A model generated the notes under the pieces. It ran no database searches and was not told the origin of the DNA. It saw only the letters and a program-made list of their open reading frames with translations. DNA of 42,838 nt, taken from contig DVLJ01000074.1 in NCBI GenBank assembly GCA_018715565.1, positions 1 to 42,838 of the forward strand, in the 5' to 3' direction. The DNA comes from Candidatus Ventrimonas merdavium. GTDB lineage: Bacteria > Bacillota > Clostridia > Lachnospirales > Lachnospiraceae. Below, piece by piece: positions 16,756-26,203 of this stretch (positions are counted from its first letter, which is position 1; each line of letters starts with the position of its first letter). The position numbers were made by a program, and so were the translations under genes.

Positions 16756-17496
16756 ATGATAGTGAAGGTTTCCATACCGAACCGGTTTCAATTTAAGGCG
16801 GCGCCGTCGTTTACGACGATGCTGTGGCAGAAGCAGGGGGAAGTGCATTATATCGGAGGGGCGGATATCCTGCCGCCGCCGCTGGAGAGCAAGAAGGAGG
16901 CGGAGATGATCGCCCGCCTGGGGACGGAGGAGGAAACAGAGGCCCGGTCCCTGCTGATCGAACATAACCTGCGGCTGGTGGTGTATATCGCTAAGAAATT
17001 TGACAACACCTGTGTCGGGGTGGAGGATCTGATCTCCATCGGCACCATCGGCCTGATCAAGGCGATCAATACCTTTAAGGCGGATAAGAACATCAAGCTG
17101 GCCACCTATGCCTCCCGGTGCATTGAAAATGAGATCCTGATGTATCTGAGGCGCAACAATAAGACGCGGATGGAGGTGTCCATCGACGAGCCCTTGAACG
17201 TGGACTGGGACGGAAACGAGCTGCTTTTGTCGGATATCCTGGGGACGGACGAGGACGTGATCTACCGGGGACTGGAGGACGAGACGGAGAAGGAACTGCT
17301 GAAAATGGCGATCGACCGGCTAAGCCCCCGGGAGCGGCGGATCGTGGAACTGCGGTACGGACTGGAAAATGAGGAAGGGGAGGAGATGACCCAGAAGGAA
17401 GTGGCCGATCTGCTGGGGATTTCCCAGTCGTACATATCCCGCCTGGAAAAGAAGATCATGAAGCGGCTGAAAAAGGAGATCGTGCGGTTTGAATAA
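16756..17496 (+). CDS. sigE: Sporulation sigma factor SigE (pro-sigma-E)
   Basis: 246-residue sigma-70 family factor for early mother-cell transcription. The pro-sequence is residues 1 to about 30. The usual cleavage region lies just before YIGG (residues 32-35), followed by LPPPL as in Bacillus SigE. Region 2 (about 67-135) has [12 protein letters not shown] and [14 protein letters not shown]. Region 4 (about 185-240) has [15 protein letters not shown] and a helix-turn-helix at [23 protein letters not shown] precedes the ATG at 16756 by 8 nt. Its stop overlaps the spoIIP start by 8 nt. Confidence 0.95.
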   Translation: MIVKVSIPNRFQFKAAPSFTTMLWQKQGEVHYIGGADILPPPLESKKEAEMIARLGTEEETEARSLLIEHNLRLVVYIAKKFDNTCVGVEDLISIGTIGLIKAINTFKADKNIKLATYASRCIENEILMYLRRNNKTRMEVSIDEPLNVDWDGNELLLSDILGTDEDVIYRGLEDETEKELLKMAIDRLSPRERRIVELRYGLENEEGEEMTQKEVADLLGISQSYISRLEKKIMKRLKKEIVRFE

Positions 17497-18697
17497 TTCC
17501 GCCGTGATGATCGTGGAGGCGGTGCTGCTGGCGCTGCTGCGGCTGTGCTATCCGGCGGCCGCCATCCCCCAGGTCTCCCAGGGACCGCCGCCGGCCGGCG
17601 GCCGAGATCCGGCTTATGCCCGGTATGAAGGATACAGGTATGCGTATGAACAATACGGATACCTGTTTTTGTCTGAGGAGACTGGGGAAGGGACGGCGGG
17701 AGCGGAGGATACGTGGAGCCAGGGCGGAGGGGCGAATGGTACGGGGGTAGCCGCGGCAGCGGGAGGGGCCTTGGCCGCCGGAGTGGATCCGGGGATGGGA
17801 GCAGGAGGCGCTGCAGGCGGCCCGGGAATCGGCGGAGCGGCTGGCTCTGGCGCGGCGGGAGTGTCTGGGAGCGCCGCAGTGGGCGGAGGTGTTTCTCCAG
17901 GCGGGGTCTCCGGCCTGGCGATAAAAAAGACCGATCCTACCTTTCTGGCCCAGATCCAGGACTATGACTATCTGATGAAGCACTATTACAATATCCATGC
18001 CTCCACCACGGCCAGCCGGGATCTGATGGACGGAGCCCAGCTTTTGGGGGCGGATCTGACCTTGGAGCAGGATCCGTCGGTGCCTCAGATCCTGATCTAT
18101 CACACCCATTCCCAGGAGACCTACGCAGACTACGGGCCGGGGAATCTGGGGGCCAATGTGGTGGAGAATGGGCGGTATCTGGCGGAGCTTCTGCGGGCAA
18201 AGGGGTGGAATGTGATCCATGATACTAGCACCTACGATATCCAGGGCGGGAAGCTGGACCGGAACAAGGCGTATAATTATGCTCTGGAAGGCATCACAAA
18301 GATCTTAGAGGAGCATCCTACTATTGAAGTGGTGCTGGATCTGCACCGGGACGGGGTGGGGGAGAACACCCATCTGGTCAGCCAGGTAAATGGAAGGCCT
18401 ACGGCCCAGGTCATGTTCTTCGGGGGGCTGAGCAGGACCCCGGACGGTCCCATTTCCTATCTGCCCAATCCCAATCTGGAGGAGAACCTGGCCTTCGGCT
18501 TCCAGCTCCAGGTGGCTGCGGAGGATCATCCCGGCTTTACCCGGAAGATCTATCTAAAGGGGCTGCGGTACAATCTGCATCTGAAGGGCCGGTCCGCCCT
18601 GGTAGAGGTGGGCGCTCAGACCAACACCTCGCAGGAAGCGTTAAACGCCATGGAGGTGCTGGCGGAAGTTTTGAACAGGGTGTTGCAAGGGAATTGA
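17489..18697 (+). CDS. spoIIP: Stage II sporulation protein P
   Basis: 402 residues. SpoIIP is a membrane-anchored peptidoglycan amidase/endopeptidase that works with SpoIID and SpoIIM to remove septal wall and drive engulfment. A short hydrophobic N-terminus and a long Gly/Ala-rich linker (about 75-145) precede the catalytic domain, with H205-T-H-S-Q-E, VLDLHRDG and [11 protein letters not shown]. The TTG at 17489, with AAGGAG about 11 nt upstream, overlaps the sigE stop. Being distal to sigE it would be made in the mother cell, where engulfment proteins act. sigG, usual after sigE, is absent here. Confidence 0.92.
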   Translation: MNNSAVMIVEAVLLALLRLCYPAAAIPQVSQGPPPAGGRDPAYARYEGYRYAYEQYGYLFLSEETGEGTAGAEDTWSQGGGANGTGVAAAAGGALAAGVDPGMGAGGAAGGPGIGGAAGSGAAGVSGSAAVGGGVSPGGVSGLAIKKTDPTFLAQIQDYDYLMKHYYNIHASTTASRDLMDGAQLLGADLTLEQDPSVPQILIYHTHSQETYADYGPGNLGANVVENGRYLAELLRAKGWNVIHDTSTYDIQGGKLDRNKAYNYALEGITKILEEHPTIEVVLDLHRDGVGENTHLVSQVNGRPTAQVMFFGGLSRTPDGPISYLPNPNLEENLAFGFQLQVAAEDHPGFTRKIYLKGLRYNLHLKGRSALVEVGAQTNTSQEALNAMEVLAEVLNRVLQGN

Positions 18698-18711
18698 AAA
18701 GATGGTATGAT
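18683..18711 (+). promoter_or_regulatory. Promoter of lepA-hemW
   Basis: TTGCAA (18683-18688), 17-nt spacer, TATGAT (18706-18711), with TG one base before the -10. It overlaps the end of spoIIP. Confidence 0.65.
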
Positions 18712-18714
18712 GTT

Positions 18715-18738
18715 GGGGTCAAAATACCGTTTGACCCC
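18715..18738 (+). promoter_or_regulatory. Inverted repeat at the lepA start point
   Basis: GGGGTCAAA (18715-18723) and TTTGACCCC (18730-18738) form a perfect 9-bp inverted repeat around ATACCG. No T run follows. It begins 4 nt after the -10, so it may be an operator or a 5'-end hairpin in the mRNA. Confidence 0.5.
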
Positions 18739-18819
18739 GTAAGATACCGGATCGCTCCGCACGACGTGCCCTGCGGTCCGTAAGAAGATTCGTTTGGATG
18801 AGAGAGGAAAATACAGGTT

Positions 18820-20634
18820 ATGGCAGTTGTGGACCAGAACAAGATTCGTAATTTTTGTATCATTGCCCATATCGACCATGGGAAATCGACCTTAGCGGAC
18901 CGGATCATCGAGATGACCGGCCTTCTGACCAGCCGGGAGATGCAGGCCCAGGTCCTGGACAATATGGATCTGGAGCGGGAGCGGGGCATCACCATCAAGT
19001 CCCAGGCTGTCCGCACCGTGTACCGGGCCAAGGACGGAGAGGAATATATCTTCAATTTGATCGATACTCCCGGACATGTGGACTTTAACTACGAGGTATC
19101 CCGGAGCCTGGCGGCCTGCGACGGCGCGATCCTGGTAGTGGACGCGGCCCAGGGCATCGAAGCCCAGACTTTGGCCAACGTGTATCTGGCTCTGGACCAT
19201 GACCTGGATGTGTTCCCGGTGATCAACAAGATCGACCTGCCCAGCGCCCGGCCGGACTGGGTGGCCAACGAGATCGAGGACGTGATCGGCATCGAGGCCC
19301 ACGACGCTCCCCGGATCTCCGCCAAGACTGGGCTGAACGTGGAGGATGTGCTGGAAGCCATCGTCCAGAAGATCCCGGCTCCCGCAGGAGACCCGGAAGC
19401 GCCTCTGCAGGCGTTGATCTTTGACTCCTTATACGATTCTTATAAAGGCGTGATCGTGTTCTGCCGGATCAAGGAGGGCACGGTGAAGAAGGGCACCCGC
19501 ATCCGGATGATGGCGACGGGGGCGGAGGAGGACGTGGTGGAGGTCGGCTACTTCGGCGCGGGCCAGTTCATCCCCTGCGAGGAGCTGAGCGCCGGCATGG
19601 TAGGCTACGTGACCGCCAGCATCAAGAACGTGAAGGACACCCGGGTGGGCGATACCATCACCGACGCCAGACGGCCCTGCGCGGAGCCGCTGCCCGGCTA
19701 TAAGAAGGTGACCTCTATGGTGTACTGCGGCCTGTACCCGGCGGACGGCGCCAAGTACAACGATCTGCGGGAAGCCTTAGAGAAGCTCCAGTTAAACGAC
19801 GCGGCTCTGTTCTTTGAGCCGGAGACCTCCATTGCCCTGGGTTTTGGTTTCCGGTGCGGATTTCTGGGGCTGCTGCACCTGGAGATCATCCAGGAGCGGC
19901 TGGAGCGGGAGTATAACTTAGACCTGGTGACCACCGCTCCCAGCGTGGTGTACCGGATCCACAAGAAGAACGGGGAGATGATCGAGCTGACCAATCCTTC
20001 CAATATGCCGGACCCCACGGAGATCGACTATATGGAGGAGCCGATCGTCCGGGCGGAGATCATGGTGACCACCGAGTATGTGGGAGCGATCATGAAGCTG
20101 TGTCAGGAGCGGCGGGGCGTGTATCTGGGCATGGAATACATGGAGGAGACCAGGGCCCTGTTAAAGTACGATCTGCCCTTGAACGAGATCATTTACGACT
20201 TCTTCGACGCCTTAAAGTCCCGTTCCCGGGGCTATGCGTCCTTTGATTATGATATGAAGGGCTATGAGCAGTCCTCCCTGGTGAAGCTGGATATCCTGAT
20301 CAATAAGGAGGAGGTGGACGCTTTATCCTTTATCGTCCACGCGGATTCTGCCTATGAGCGGGGCCGGAAGATGTGCGAGAAACTGAAGGAGGAGATCCCG
20401 CGGCATTTATTTGAGATCCCGATCCAGGCGGCGGTGGGCGGCAAGATCATCGCCCGGGAGACGGTGAAGGCGATGCGCAAGGACGTGCTGGCTAAGTGCT
20501 ACGGCGGCGATATCACCCGGAAGAAGAAGCTGTTGGAGAAACAAAAAGAAGGAAAGAAGCGCATGCGCCAGGTGGGCAACGTAGAGATCCCCCAGAAGGC
20601 GTTCATGAGCGTGCTGAAATTAGATGATGAATAA
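18820..20634 (+). CDS. lepA: Elongation factor 4 (LepA)
   Basis: 604-residue translational GTPase that back-translocates or remodels ribosomes. The G domain shows AHIDHGKST (16-24), DTPGHVDF and NKIDLPSA. Later domains show the LepA-specific [15 protein letters not shown] and a C-terminal region ending [20 protein letters not shown]. Length matches the family. GAGAGG lies upstream of the ATG. hemW starts inside its last codons, an order known from Bacillus (spoIIP, lepA, hemN-like). Confidence 0.98.
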   Translation: MAVVDQNKIRNFCIIAHIDHGKSTLADRIIEMTGLLTSREMQAQVLDNMDLERERGITIKSQAVRTVYRAKDGEEYIFNLIDTPGHVDFNYEVSRSLAACDGAILVVDAAQGIEAQTLANVYLALDHDLDVFPVINKIDLPSARPDWVANEIEDVIGIEAHDAPRISAKTGLNVEDVLEAIVQKIPAPAGDPEAPLQALIFDSLYDSYKGVIVFCRIKEGTVKKGTRIRMMATGAEEDVVEVGYFGAGQFIPCEELSAGMVGYVTASIKNVKDTRVGDTITDARRPCAEPLPGYKKVTSMVYCGLYPADGAKYNDLREALEKLQLNDAALFFEPETSIALGFGFRCGFLGLLHLEIIQERLEREYNLDLVTTAPSVVYRIHKKNGEMIELTNPSNMPDPTEIDYMEEPIVRAEIMVTTEYVGAIMKLCQERRGVYLGMEYMEETRALLKYDLPLNEIIYDFFDALKSRSRGYASFDYDMKGYEQSSLVKLDILINKEEVDALSFIVHADSAYERGRKMCEKLKEEIPRHLFEIPIQAAVGGKIIARETVKAMRKDVLAKCYGGDITRKKKLLEKQKEGKKRMRQVGNVEIPQKAFMSVLKLDDE

Positions 20635-21919
20635 GCTGGATCTGGAACTGTATCTGCATATCCCGTTCTGCCTGCGCAAATGCGCCTACTGCGACTTTCT
20701 GTCGTTTGCCGCGCCGGAGCGGGAGTACCGGGCGTATGTGGAGAAGCTGATCGAAGAAATCCATGGACAGAGGGAGCATTTTCAGGAGTACCGCGTGACC
20801 ACGATCTTTGTGGGAGGCGGTACTCCGTCCATTCTGCCGGGAGAGCTGATCGAGGAGCTTTTTGCGGCGGTGTACGCCTGCTTTGATGTGGCGGAGGATG
20901 CGGAGATCACCATCGAGGCGAACCCGGGGACCCTGACCATGGAAAAGTTGGAAACCTATCTGGAATGCGGCGTGAACCGGCTGAGCCTGGGGCTCCAGTC
21001 CGCCGACGATCAGGAGCTGGCGTGCCTGGGGCGGGCGCATACCTACGATGACTTTCTGAAAAGCTATCAGCGGGCCAGGCAGGCGGGCTTTACCAATATC
21101 AATGTGGATCTGATGTCCGCCCTGCCGGGGCAGGATTTCCATTCCTGGAAGACGACCCTGCGGAAGGTGCTGATGCTGCGGCCGGAGCATATCTCGGCTT
21201 ACAGCCTGATCATCGAGGAAGGAACGCCGTATTATGTGCGGTATGGGGAGGGCGGAGCAGGGCAGCCCGGGGCGGATCGGGACAAGGGCGGCTGCCTGGA
21301 TGGAACATGTCAGGATTCCGCCGCAGCCAAGGAGGATGCTCCGGCATTCTGGACGGGACCGGGGCTGACGGGACGGCGCATGCTCCTTTCTGACCTGCCG
21401 GAGCTTCCTGACGAGGACACGGACCGGGAGATCTATCATGCTGCGAAGGAGATCCTGGCGGAGCATGGCTATGAGCGCTATGAGATCTCCAACTACGCAA
21501 AGCCGGGACGGCAGTGCCGCCATAACATCGGCTATTGGACCGGCAAGGCCTATCTGGGCCTGGGGCTGGGGGCCTCGTCCTATGTCTTCGGCCACCGGTT
21601 CCACAATACGGCGGATTTGGAGGAATACCTGGCCGCGGATTTTACCTCTCCTGGCGCGGCCGCCCAGGATATCCAGGAGCTGACGCTGGAAGACCGGATG
21701 GAGGAATTCATGTTCCTGGGCCTGCGCATGATGCAGGGCGTGGACGGGAGTGAATTTCTGGGGCGTTTTGGACAGAACATGTGGAACGTTTACGGGGATG
21801 TATTCCAGAAGCTGCAGGAACAGGGACTGATCCAAGTGGAGTATCCGGTGGTGCGGCTGACAGATCTGGGGATCGATGTGAGCAACGTGGTGCTGAGCCA
21901 GTTTTTGCTGGGAGAGTAG
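20624..21919 (+). CDS. hemW: Radical SAM heme chaperone HemW
   Basis: 431 residues. The radical SAM cluster motif C16-x3-C20-x2-C23 ([13 protein letters not shown]) is followed by [25 protein letters not shown] and GRAHTYDDF. HemW binds heme and is not a true coproporphyrinogen oxidase, a common misannotation. Residues about 207-262 form an insertion with CLDGTC, just before the usual [12 protein letters not shown]. In most HemW proteins this loop is short. ATG 20624 overlaps lepA by 11 nt; the next ATG codon is an equal alternative. Confidence 0.92.
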   Translation: MMNKLDLELYLHIPFCLRKCAYCDFLSFAAPEREYRAYVEKLIEEIHGQREHFQEYRVTTIFVGGGTPSILPGELIEELFAAVYACFDVAEDAEITIEANPGTLTMEKLETYLECGVNRLSLGLQSADDQELACLGRAHTYDDFLKSYQRARQAGFTNINVDLMSALPGQDFHSWKTTLRKVLMLRPEHISAYSLIIEEGTPYYVRYGEGGAGQPGADRDKGGCLDGTCQDSAAAKEDAPAFWTGPGLTGRRMLLSDLPELPDEDTDREIYHAAKEILAEHGYERYEISNYAKPGRQCRHNIGYWTGKAYLGLGLGASSYVFGHRFHNTADLEEYLAADFTSPGAAAQDIQELTLEDRMEEFMFLGLRMMQGVDGSEFLGRFGQNMWNVYGDVFQKLQEQGLIQVEYPVVRLTDLGIDVSNVVLSQFLLGE

Positions 21920-21989
21920 GGAGGGGCTGCGGGAGAGCAGGCAATAGGGGGACATACGGACCGGCAGGAGAAGAAAGCATCCCCGGCGC

Positions 21990-22364
21990 TCAGAAGGACC
22001 GCGGAACGCAGCGGGGATCTTGGGGGCGGGAAGCTTTGGCAGAAGCCTCCGGAGCGATTTCCAGCGCCTCGAGAAAGAGGAGCACCAGGCGGAGGGAGTG
22101 GGGATCCAGTTCCTTTAGATGCGCCTGGATCTGCTGGATGAGGGCCACCTCCTCCAGGGAGGCGGTGCTGAAGAATTCCGCAGGCGTGATCTGGAAATGA
22201 TCGCAGATCTCCCAGAACGCCTTCATGGAGGGAGAGGCTTTGCCGGAAACAATCTTATTGATATAGCTTTTGCACCGCCCCAGCCGGGTGCTGAGCTCAT
22301 ATTCGGACAGATCGTGCTGTTCCATCAGCTGGATCAGCCGCTCTGAGATAAAGGTGTAATCCAT
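21990..22364 (-). CDS. XRE-family helix-turn-helix regulator
   Basis: 124 residues beginning MDYTFISERLIQLMEQHDLS. Residues about 8-62 form a Cro/CI-type HTH (LSEYELSTRLGRCKSYINKIVSGKASPSM), followed by FWEICDHFQITPAEFF, typical of small XRE regulators. The C-terminal third is a helical Leu/Glu-rich segment with no known effector domain. GGAGG lies 8 nt before the ATG; a longer in-frame start is unlikely. It is divergent from the DUF1963 gene. Confidence 0.85.
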   Translation of the reverse strand: MDYTFISERLIQLMEQHDLSEYELSTRLGRCKSYINKIVSGKASPSMKAFWEICDHFQITPAEFFSTASLEEVALIQQIQAHLKELDPHSLRLVLLFLEALEIAPEASAKASRPQDPRCVPRSF

Positions 22365-22454
22365 AGCATTTCCTCCACGTATTAGTATAAGAGAAAACAA
22401 AGGGACATCCGGATGATTGCAGTCGCGATATCTGGAAAAAAATGGTAATTCCGA

Positions 22455-22467
22455 AGAATCAGATTCT
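22455..22467. promoter_or_regulatory. Palindrome, possible XRE operator
   Basis: AGAATC-A-GATTCT is a perfect 13-nt palindrome in the divergent region, 9 nt upstream of the -35 at 22476. Confidence 0.35.
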
Positions 22468-22475
22468 CTTTTTCT

Positions 22476-22504
22476 TTGATACGTAGGAGAAAGGGAAATA
22501 TTAC
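22476..22504 (+). promoter_or_regulatory. Candidate promoter for the DUF1963 gene
   Basis: TTGATA (22476-22481), 17-nt spacer, TATTAC (22499-22504). Confidence 0.45.
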
Positions 22505-22567
22505 AGGGGATTGAGAGATGGATGGTATCTTTGTAATACAAAATGAAAAGATGGGAGGCGTATTGTG

Positions 22568-23422
22568 ATGGGGATCCAAGAAAAACTGGAATCGATGGTA
22601 CAGAACAGCATCAAAGTGAGTATTGGAGAAAACGAGGACTGCCGGTCGGGGGCGACCCGGTTTGGGGGACAGCCGGACGTGCCGTCCGGGTTTTCCTGGC
22701 CGACGTATGAGGGGAAGGGCTTTGACGATGTGGTGAAGGAGCGGCCGCTGGCCTTCCTGGCCCAGTTTGACTGCCGGGATCTGGCCCAGTATGATCCCCA
22801 GCATCTCCTGCCTGACCATGGCGTTCTGGCGTTTTTCTATGAGCTAGGATCCCAGCCCTGGGGCTTTGATCCTACGGATCAAGTCTGCGCCCGGGTCTAC
22901 TGGTTTGAGGACGTTTCTGCACTGGAAGCGGCCGGTTTCCCGGAGGAGCTGGAGGAAGGCTATCGTCTCCCGATGCTCAAGATCAGCCTGGACCAGGACC
23001 GCACCTATCCGTCCTGGGAGGACTTTTCCGAGACGTTCCCGGAGGAAAACGACTATGACGCATTTGCCGCCGCATGGGAGGAACAGACGGGAGAGGACTT
23101 GGAGGAGCAGGAGGGCTGCTCACGGCTCCTGGGCTGGCCGGATGTGATCCAAAGCAGTATGTATGCGGAGTGCGACTTGGCTTCTCAGGGGTATTATCTG
23201 GGGGACAAAGAAGGATGGGACCGGGTCCCGGAGGAGAACCGGAAGCGGGCGGAGGAGACTGCCCGGGACCGCTGGATGCTGCTGTTCCAGCTGGATACCG
23301 TGGTATGCGGCGATTTTGAATTGATGTTCGGCGATTGCGGCCGCATCTATTTTTATATCACGAAAGAGGACTTAAAGGAGCGCCGGTTTGACCGGGTGTG
23401 GCTGATCCTGCAGTGCGGTTAG
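22568..23422 (+). CDS. DUF1963 (YwqG-like) protein
   Basis: 284 residues. The stretches SGATRFGGQPDVPSGFSWP, LAFLAQFDCRDL, LPDHGVLAFFY and LLFQLDTV match the YwqG/DUF1963 pattern, a soluble, acidic protein family of unknown function often found near contact-dependent or polymorphic toxin immunity genes. No signal peptide or membrane span. ATG 22568 is taken as the start, with GGGAGG 9 nt upstream; GTG at 22565 is equally possible. It is followed by other small accessory genes. Confidence 0.8.
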   Translation: MGIQEKLESMVQNSIKVSIGENEDCRSGATRFGGQPDVPSGFSWPTYEGKGFDDVVKERPLAFLAQFDCRDLAQYDPQHLLPDHGVLAFFYELGSQPWGFDPTDQVCARVYWFEDVSALEAAGFPEELEEGYRLPMLKISLDQDRTYPSWEDFSETFPEENDYDAFAAAWEEQTGEDLEEQEGCSRLLGWPDVIQSSMYAECDLASQGYYLGDKEGWDRVPEENRKRAEETARDRWMLLFQLDTVVCGDFELMFGDCGRIYFYITKEDLKERRFDRVWLILQCG

Positions 23423-23451
23423 ACAGAAAATAAAAAGATGGTTTGGGATAC

Positions 23452-23480
23452 TTCTCACAAGGTATAAGCTATGGTATACT
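23452..23480 (+). promoter_or_regulatory. Extended -10 promoter before the DUF2442 gene
   Basis: TGGTATACT (23472-23480) is an extended -10; TTCTCA 17 nt upstream is a weak -35. Confidence 0.5.
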
Positions 23481-23513
23481 GTTGGTGAGAACAGCACCAA
23501 ATGGCATTTACAG

Positions 23514-23597
23514 ATGGCGATCCATGAAGATGAGCTTTACGAAGCATGGAACAAAGCCGTTCAAAATAAGCATTTCAACAAGATCGACCCATTATAG
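23514..23597 (+). pseudogene. Remnant of a DUF4160-like gene (C-terminal end only)
   Basis: The frame reads MAIHEDELYEAWNKAVQNKH, then FNKIDPL and TAG. It resembles the C-terminus of DUF4160 proteins (HxDELxxxWxxA...KIxPL), which are commonly encoded just upstream of DUF2442 proteins. The stop is followed at once by the DUF2442 ribosome binding site. No ribosome binding site precedes the ATG, and the conserved front part of the family is missing. I therefore read it as a 3' remnant; the family assignment is from memory of the motif. Confidence 0.45.
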
Positions 23598-23607
23598 GAG
23601 GAACGCC

Positions 23608-23898
23608 ATGTATGAAGTGAACGGGATTTTGTATGCCGGACCTTCCAGTAAGATGATGAAGATCAGAGATGCCGAGATCAGTCAAGAAAGAGCAATGGTT
23701 TTAACATTTGAATCTGGAGAAAAGCGCATTTTTGATACGCGGCTTTTGCAGGGAGAGGTGTATGAGCCTTTGCAGGATGAGGCGGTTTTGCGAAGATTTC
23801 AGATCGTGCGCGGGGCGGTGACTTGGATGGATGGGACGATCGACTGCGATCCCGCGTATATGTATGCGCACAGCAGCGCCTGGGAGATGGAGCAATAG
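23608..23898 (+). CDS. DUF2442 family protein
   Basis: 96 residues. FESGEKRIFDTRLLQGEVYEPLQDEAVLRRFQIVRGAVTW, seen in pieces, ending with DGTIDCDPAYMYAHS, is the DUF2442 pattern: a small fold often paired with DUF4160 in toxin-antitoxin-like or regulatory modules. ATG 23608 has AGGAGG 6 nt before it. Base use is less GC-rich than the flanks. With its partner reduced to a remnant, it may be an orphan. Confidence 0.75.
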   Translation: MYEVNGILYAGPSSKMMKIRDAEISQERAMVLTFESGEKRIFDTRLLQGEVYEPLQDEAVLRRFQIVRGAVTWMDGTIDCDPAYMYAHSSAWEMEQ

Positions 23899-23942
23899 TC
23901 TCCGGAAGGCATGCGTGGAAATAAGCGTTAAGATGAAAGAAC

Positions 23943-23997
23943 AGCGGGAGGACCGTCTGTCCCCGGACCAGATCCAGGGACAGGCGGTCCTCCCGCT
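23943..23997. terminator. Convergent terminator hairpin, DUF2442 / coaX
   Basis: 21-nt arms at 23943-23963 and 23977-23997 pair with one G-T wobble around a 13-nt loop, between genes that face each other. T runs on both sides are short, so efficiency is uncertain. Confidence 0.6.
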
Positions 23998-24017
23998 GGT
24001 TTCCGTAAAAGAGAATT

Positions 24018-24791
24018 CTACACATTCCCCTTATTCTTCTCATACAGGATCAGCAGTCCCTTCAGCAGCAGGGCTTCGTCGTACACGATCTTGTGGCGGC
24101 ACAGGGGCACGATGAAGCGGGATAAGCCGCCGGTGGCGACAACGGAGGCCTTCTGGCCCAGTTCTGCCTCCATGCGGTCGATGATGCCGTCGATCATGCC
24201 GGCATTGCCGTACATGATGCCGCTGCGCATACAGTCGATGGTGTTCTTGCCGATGACCTTTTTGGGGATGTCCAGGCTGATATCCGGGAGCTGGGCGGCA
24301 TTCCGGCTTAGGGAGTCTAAGGAGACCCGCAGGCCGGGCAGGATCACGCCGCCGATGTAGTTGCCGGCCTGGTCCACCACGGACATGGTGGTGGCGGTGC
24401 CCATATCGATGATGATGATGGGGCTGGGGTAATCCCGGATGGCTGCCACCGCGTCTACGATCATATCGCTTCCCACGGTCTTGGGATTGTCCATCAGGAT
24501 GTTCATGCCGGTCTTGATGCCGGAGCCCACCAGCATGGGATGATAACCCAGGATCTTCTTTACCGCCGAGGAAATGGCGGCGTTCAGCGGCGGCACCACG
24601 GAGGAGAGAATCGCCCCCTCGATCTTGGCCGTATCGATGCCGTGGATCTCTAAGATATTCTTAATATTAATGGCATATTCCATGCCGGTCTTGTTGTGGT
24701 TGGTGGTGATGCGCTCGGCAAAATAGGTCTTGTCCGAGTCGATGCATCCGATCACGATGTTCGTATTGCCCATATCGATCGCTAAAATCAT
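24018..24791 (-). CDS. coaX: Type III pantothenate kinase
   Basis: 257-residue ASKHA-fold kinase that phosphorylates pantothenate, the first step of CoA synthesis; this type is not feedback-inhibited by CoA and needs a monovalent cation. Motifs: DMGNTN (residues 5-10, phosphate 1), GSDMIVDAVAA and IIIDMGTATTMSVVD (phosphate 2), GGVILPGLRVSLDSL and VVATGGLS. AAGGAG lies 8 nt before the ATG. Divergent from coaBC across 218 bp. Confidence 0.96.
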   Translation of the reverse strand: MILAIDMGNTNIVIGCIDSDKTYFAERITTNHNKTGMEYAINIKNILEIHGIDTAKIEGAILSSVVPPLNAAISSAVKKILGYHPMLVGSGIKTGMNILMDNPKTVGSDMIVDAVAAIRDYPSPIIIIDMGTATTMSVVDQAGNYIGGVILPGLRVSLDSLSRNAAQLPDISLDIPKKVIGKNTIDCMRSGIMYGNAGMIDGIIDRMEAELGQKASVVATGGLSRFIVPLCRHKIVYDEALLLKGLLILYEKNKGNV

Positions 24792-24886
24792 GGGAAGGTC
24801 TCCTTTCGGGGCAGGGCTGCCTGCCGCCCTGGCGCTGTTCTTGTGGGACGGGGACCTTTGGGAGCAGGCCCCGTCCTTTCCTGGTT

Positions 24887-24915
24887 ATCCTACCATATTT
24901 TCCTTGGAAACACAA
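24887..24915 (-). promoter_or_regulatory. Candidate coaX promoter
   Basis: Minus strand TTGTGT (24910-24915), 17-nt spacer, TAGGAT (24887-24892), with TG one base before the -10. The leader can form a GGACGGGG/CCCCGTCC stem (24846-24853 with 24869-24876). Confidence 0.45.
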
Positions 24916-24945
24916 TCGGAATCCCTTTCATTGGCCGGAAATCTG

Positions 24946-24954
24946 TGCTATACT
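24946..24954 (+). promoter_or_regulatory. Extended -10 of the coaBC promoter
   Basis: TGCTATACT at 24946-24954 fits an extended -10; the -35 (TTCATT or TTTCAT) is weak. The start lies about 50 nt before the coaBC ATG. Confidence 0.5.
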
Positions 24955-25009
24955 GATTCCGTATGTTTTGATATCAGAGGAAACTATCAGAAGAAAAAGG
25001 AGGCTGCCC

Positions 25010-26203
25010 ATGCTGAAGGGAAAGACTGTGGTGCTGGGCGTGTCAGGCGGGATCGCCGCCTATAAGATCGCCAGCCTGGCCAGTATGCTGGTGAAGCAGC
25101 ATGCCGACGTGCAGGTGATCATGACGGAGAACGCCACCCATTTTATCACCCCCATCACCTTTGAATCGCTGACCGGGAACAAGTGTCTGGTGGACACCTT
25201 TGACCGGAATTTTGAGTTCCAGGTGGAGCACGTATCCCTGGCGAAGAAAGCGGATCTCTTTATGATCGCCCCGGCCACGGCCAATGTGATCGCCAAGGTG
25301 GCCCACGGCATTGCCGACGATATGCTGACCACCACCTTTCTGGCGTGCAAAAAGCCGAAATACGTGGTCCCGGCTATGAACACCCAGATGTATGAGAACC
25401 CCATCACCCAGGATAATCTGAAGATCTGCCGGAGGTATGGGATGCACGTGATCGATCCCGCCTGCGGCTATCTGGCCTGCGGAGATACGGGGGCGGGGAA
25501 GATGCCGGAGGCGGCAGAGCTATATGAATATATCATGCAGGAGCTGGCCTTTGAAAAGGATCTGGCTGGGAAGCGGATCCTGGTGACTGCAGGGCCTACC
25601 CAGGAGGCCATCGATCCAGTCCGCTATATCACCAATCATTCTACGGGCAAGATGGGCTATGCTATCGCCCGTGCGGCCGCCCGGAGAGGGGCTCAGGTGA
25701 CCCTGGTGAGCGGTCCGGTGGACTTAGGAGTGCCTTTGGGGGTAACGCGGGTGCCGGTGGTCAGCGCCAGGCAGATGTTTGAGGCGGTGACCGCAGTGAG
25801 CGGGGAGCAGGATATCATCATCAAGTCCGCGGCTGTGGCCGATTACCGCCCCGCAATAGTAGGGACGGAGAAGACGAAAAAGTCCGACGGGGAGATGTCT
25901 ATCCCCCTGGAGCGGACGGACGATATCCTGGCCTGGCTGGGGCAGCACCGCCGGGCAGGACAGGTCCTGTGCGGCTTTTCCATGGAGACCCAGAATATGC
26001 TGGAGAACTCGGCGGCCAAGCTGGAGAAGAAGAATGTGGATATGATCGTGGCCAACAATCTAAAGACCGCAGGGGCCGGGTTCGGCACGGACACCAATGT
26101 GGTGACGCTGATCACCAAAGGCGGAGCCGAGGAGCTGGAGCTGATGACCAAGGATCAGGTGGCCCATGAGCTGCTGGACCGGCTGAGCAGGATGCTGTCC
26201 TGA
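25010..26203 (+). CDS. coaBC: Phosphopantothenoylcysteine decarboxylase / phosphopantothenate-cysteine ligase
   Basis: 397-residue bifunctional CoA enzyme. The N-terminal flavoprotein CoaC (about 1-185) has GVSGGIAAYK, the catalytic His in VEHVSLAKKADL, the substrate PAMNTQMYENP loop and ACGYLACGDTGAGKM. The C-terminal CoaB (about 188-397) has TAGPTQEAIDPVRYITNHSTGKMG and AAVADYRP. AAAGGAGG precedes the ATG at 25010; longer in-frame starts lack this. It uses 4'-phosphopantothenate, the product of the divergent coaX. Confidence 0.96.
   Translation: MLKGKTVVLGVSGGIAAYKIASLASMLVKQHADVQVIMTENATHFITPITFESLTGNKCLVDTFDRNFEFQVEHVSLAKKADLFMIAPATANVIAKVAHGIADDMLTTTFLACKKPKYVVPAMNTQMYENPITQDNLKICRRYGMHVIDPACGYLACGDTGAGKMPEAAELYEYIMQELAFEKDLAGKRILVTAGPTQEAIDPVRYITNHSTGKMGYAIARAAARRGAQVTLVSGPVDLGVPLGVTRVPVVSARQMFEAVTAVSGEQDIIIKSAAVADYRPAIVGTEKTKKSDGEMSIPLERTDDILAWLGQHRRAGQVLCGFSMETQNMLENSAAKLEKKNVDMIVANNLKTAGAGFGTDTNVVTLITKGGAEELELMTKDQVAHELLDRLSRMLS

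Noticed and set aside
20603-21955. 450-codon minus-strand frame opposite hemW
   Set aside because: hemW has full radical SAM motifs on the plus strand; the reverse frame shows none.
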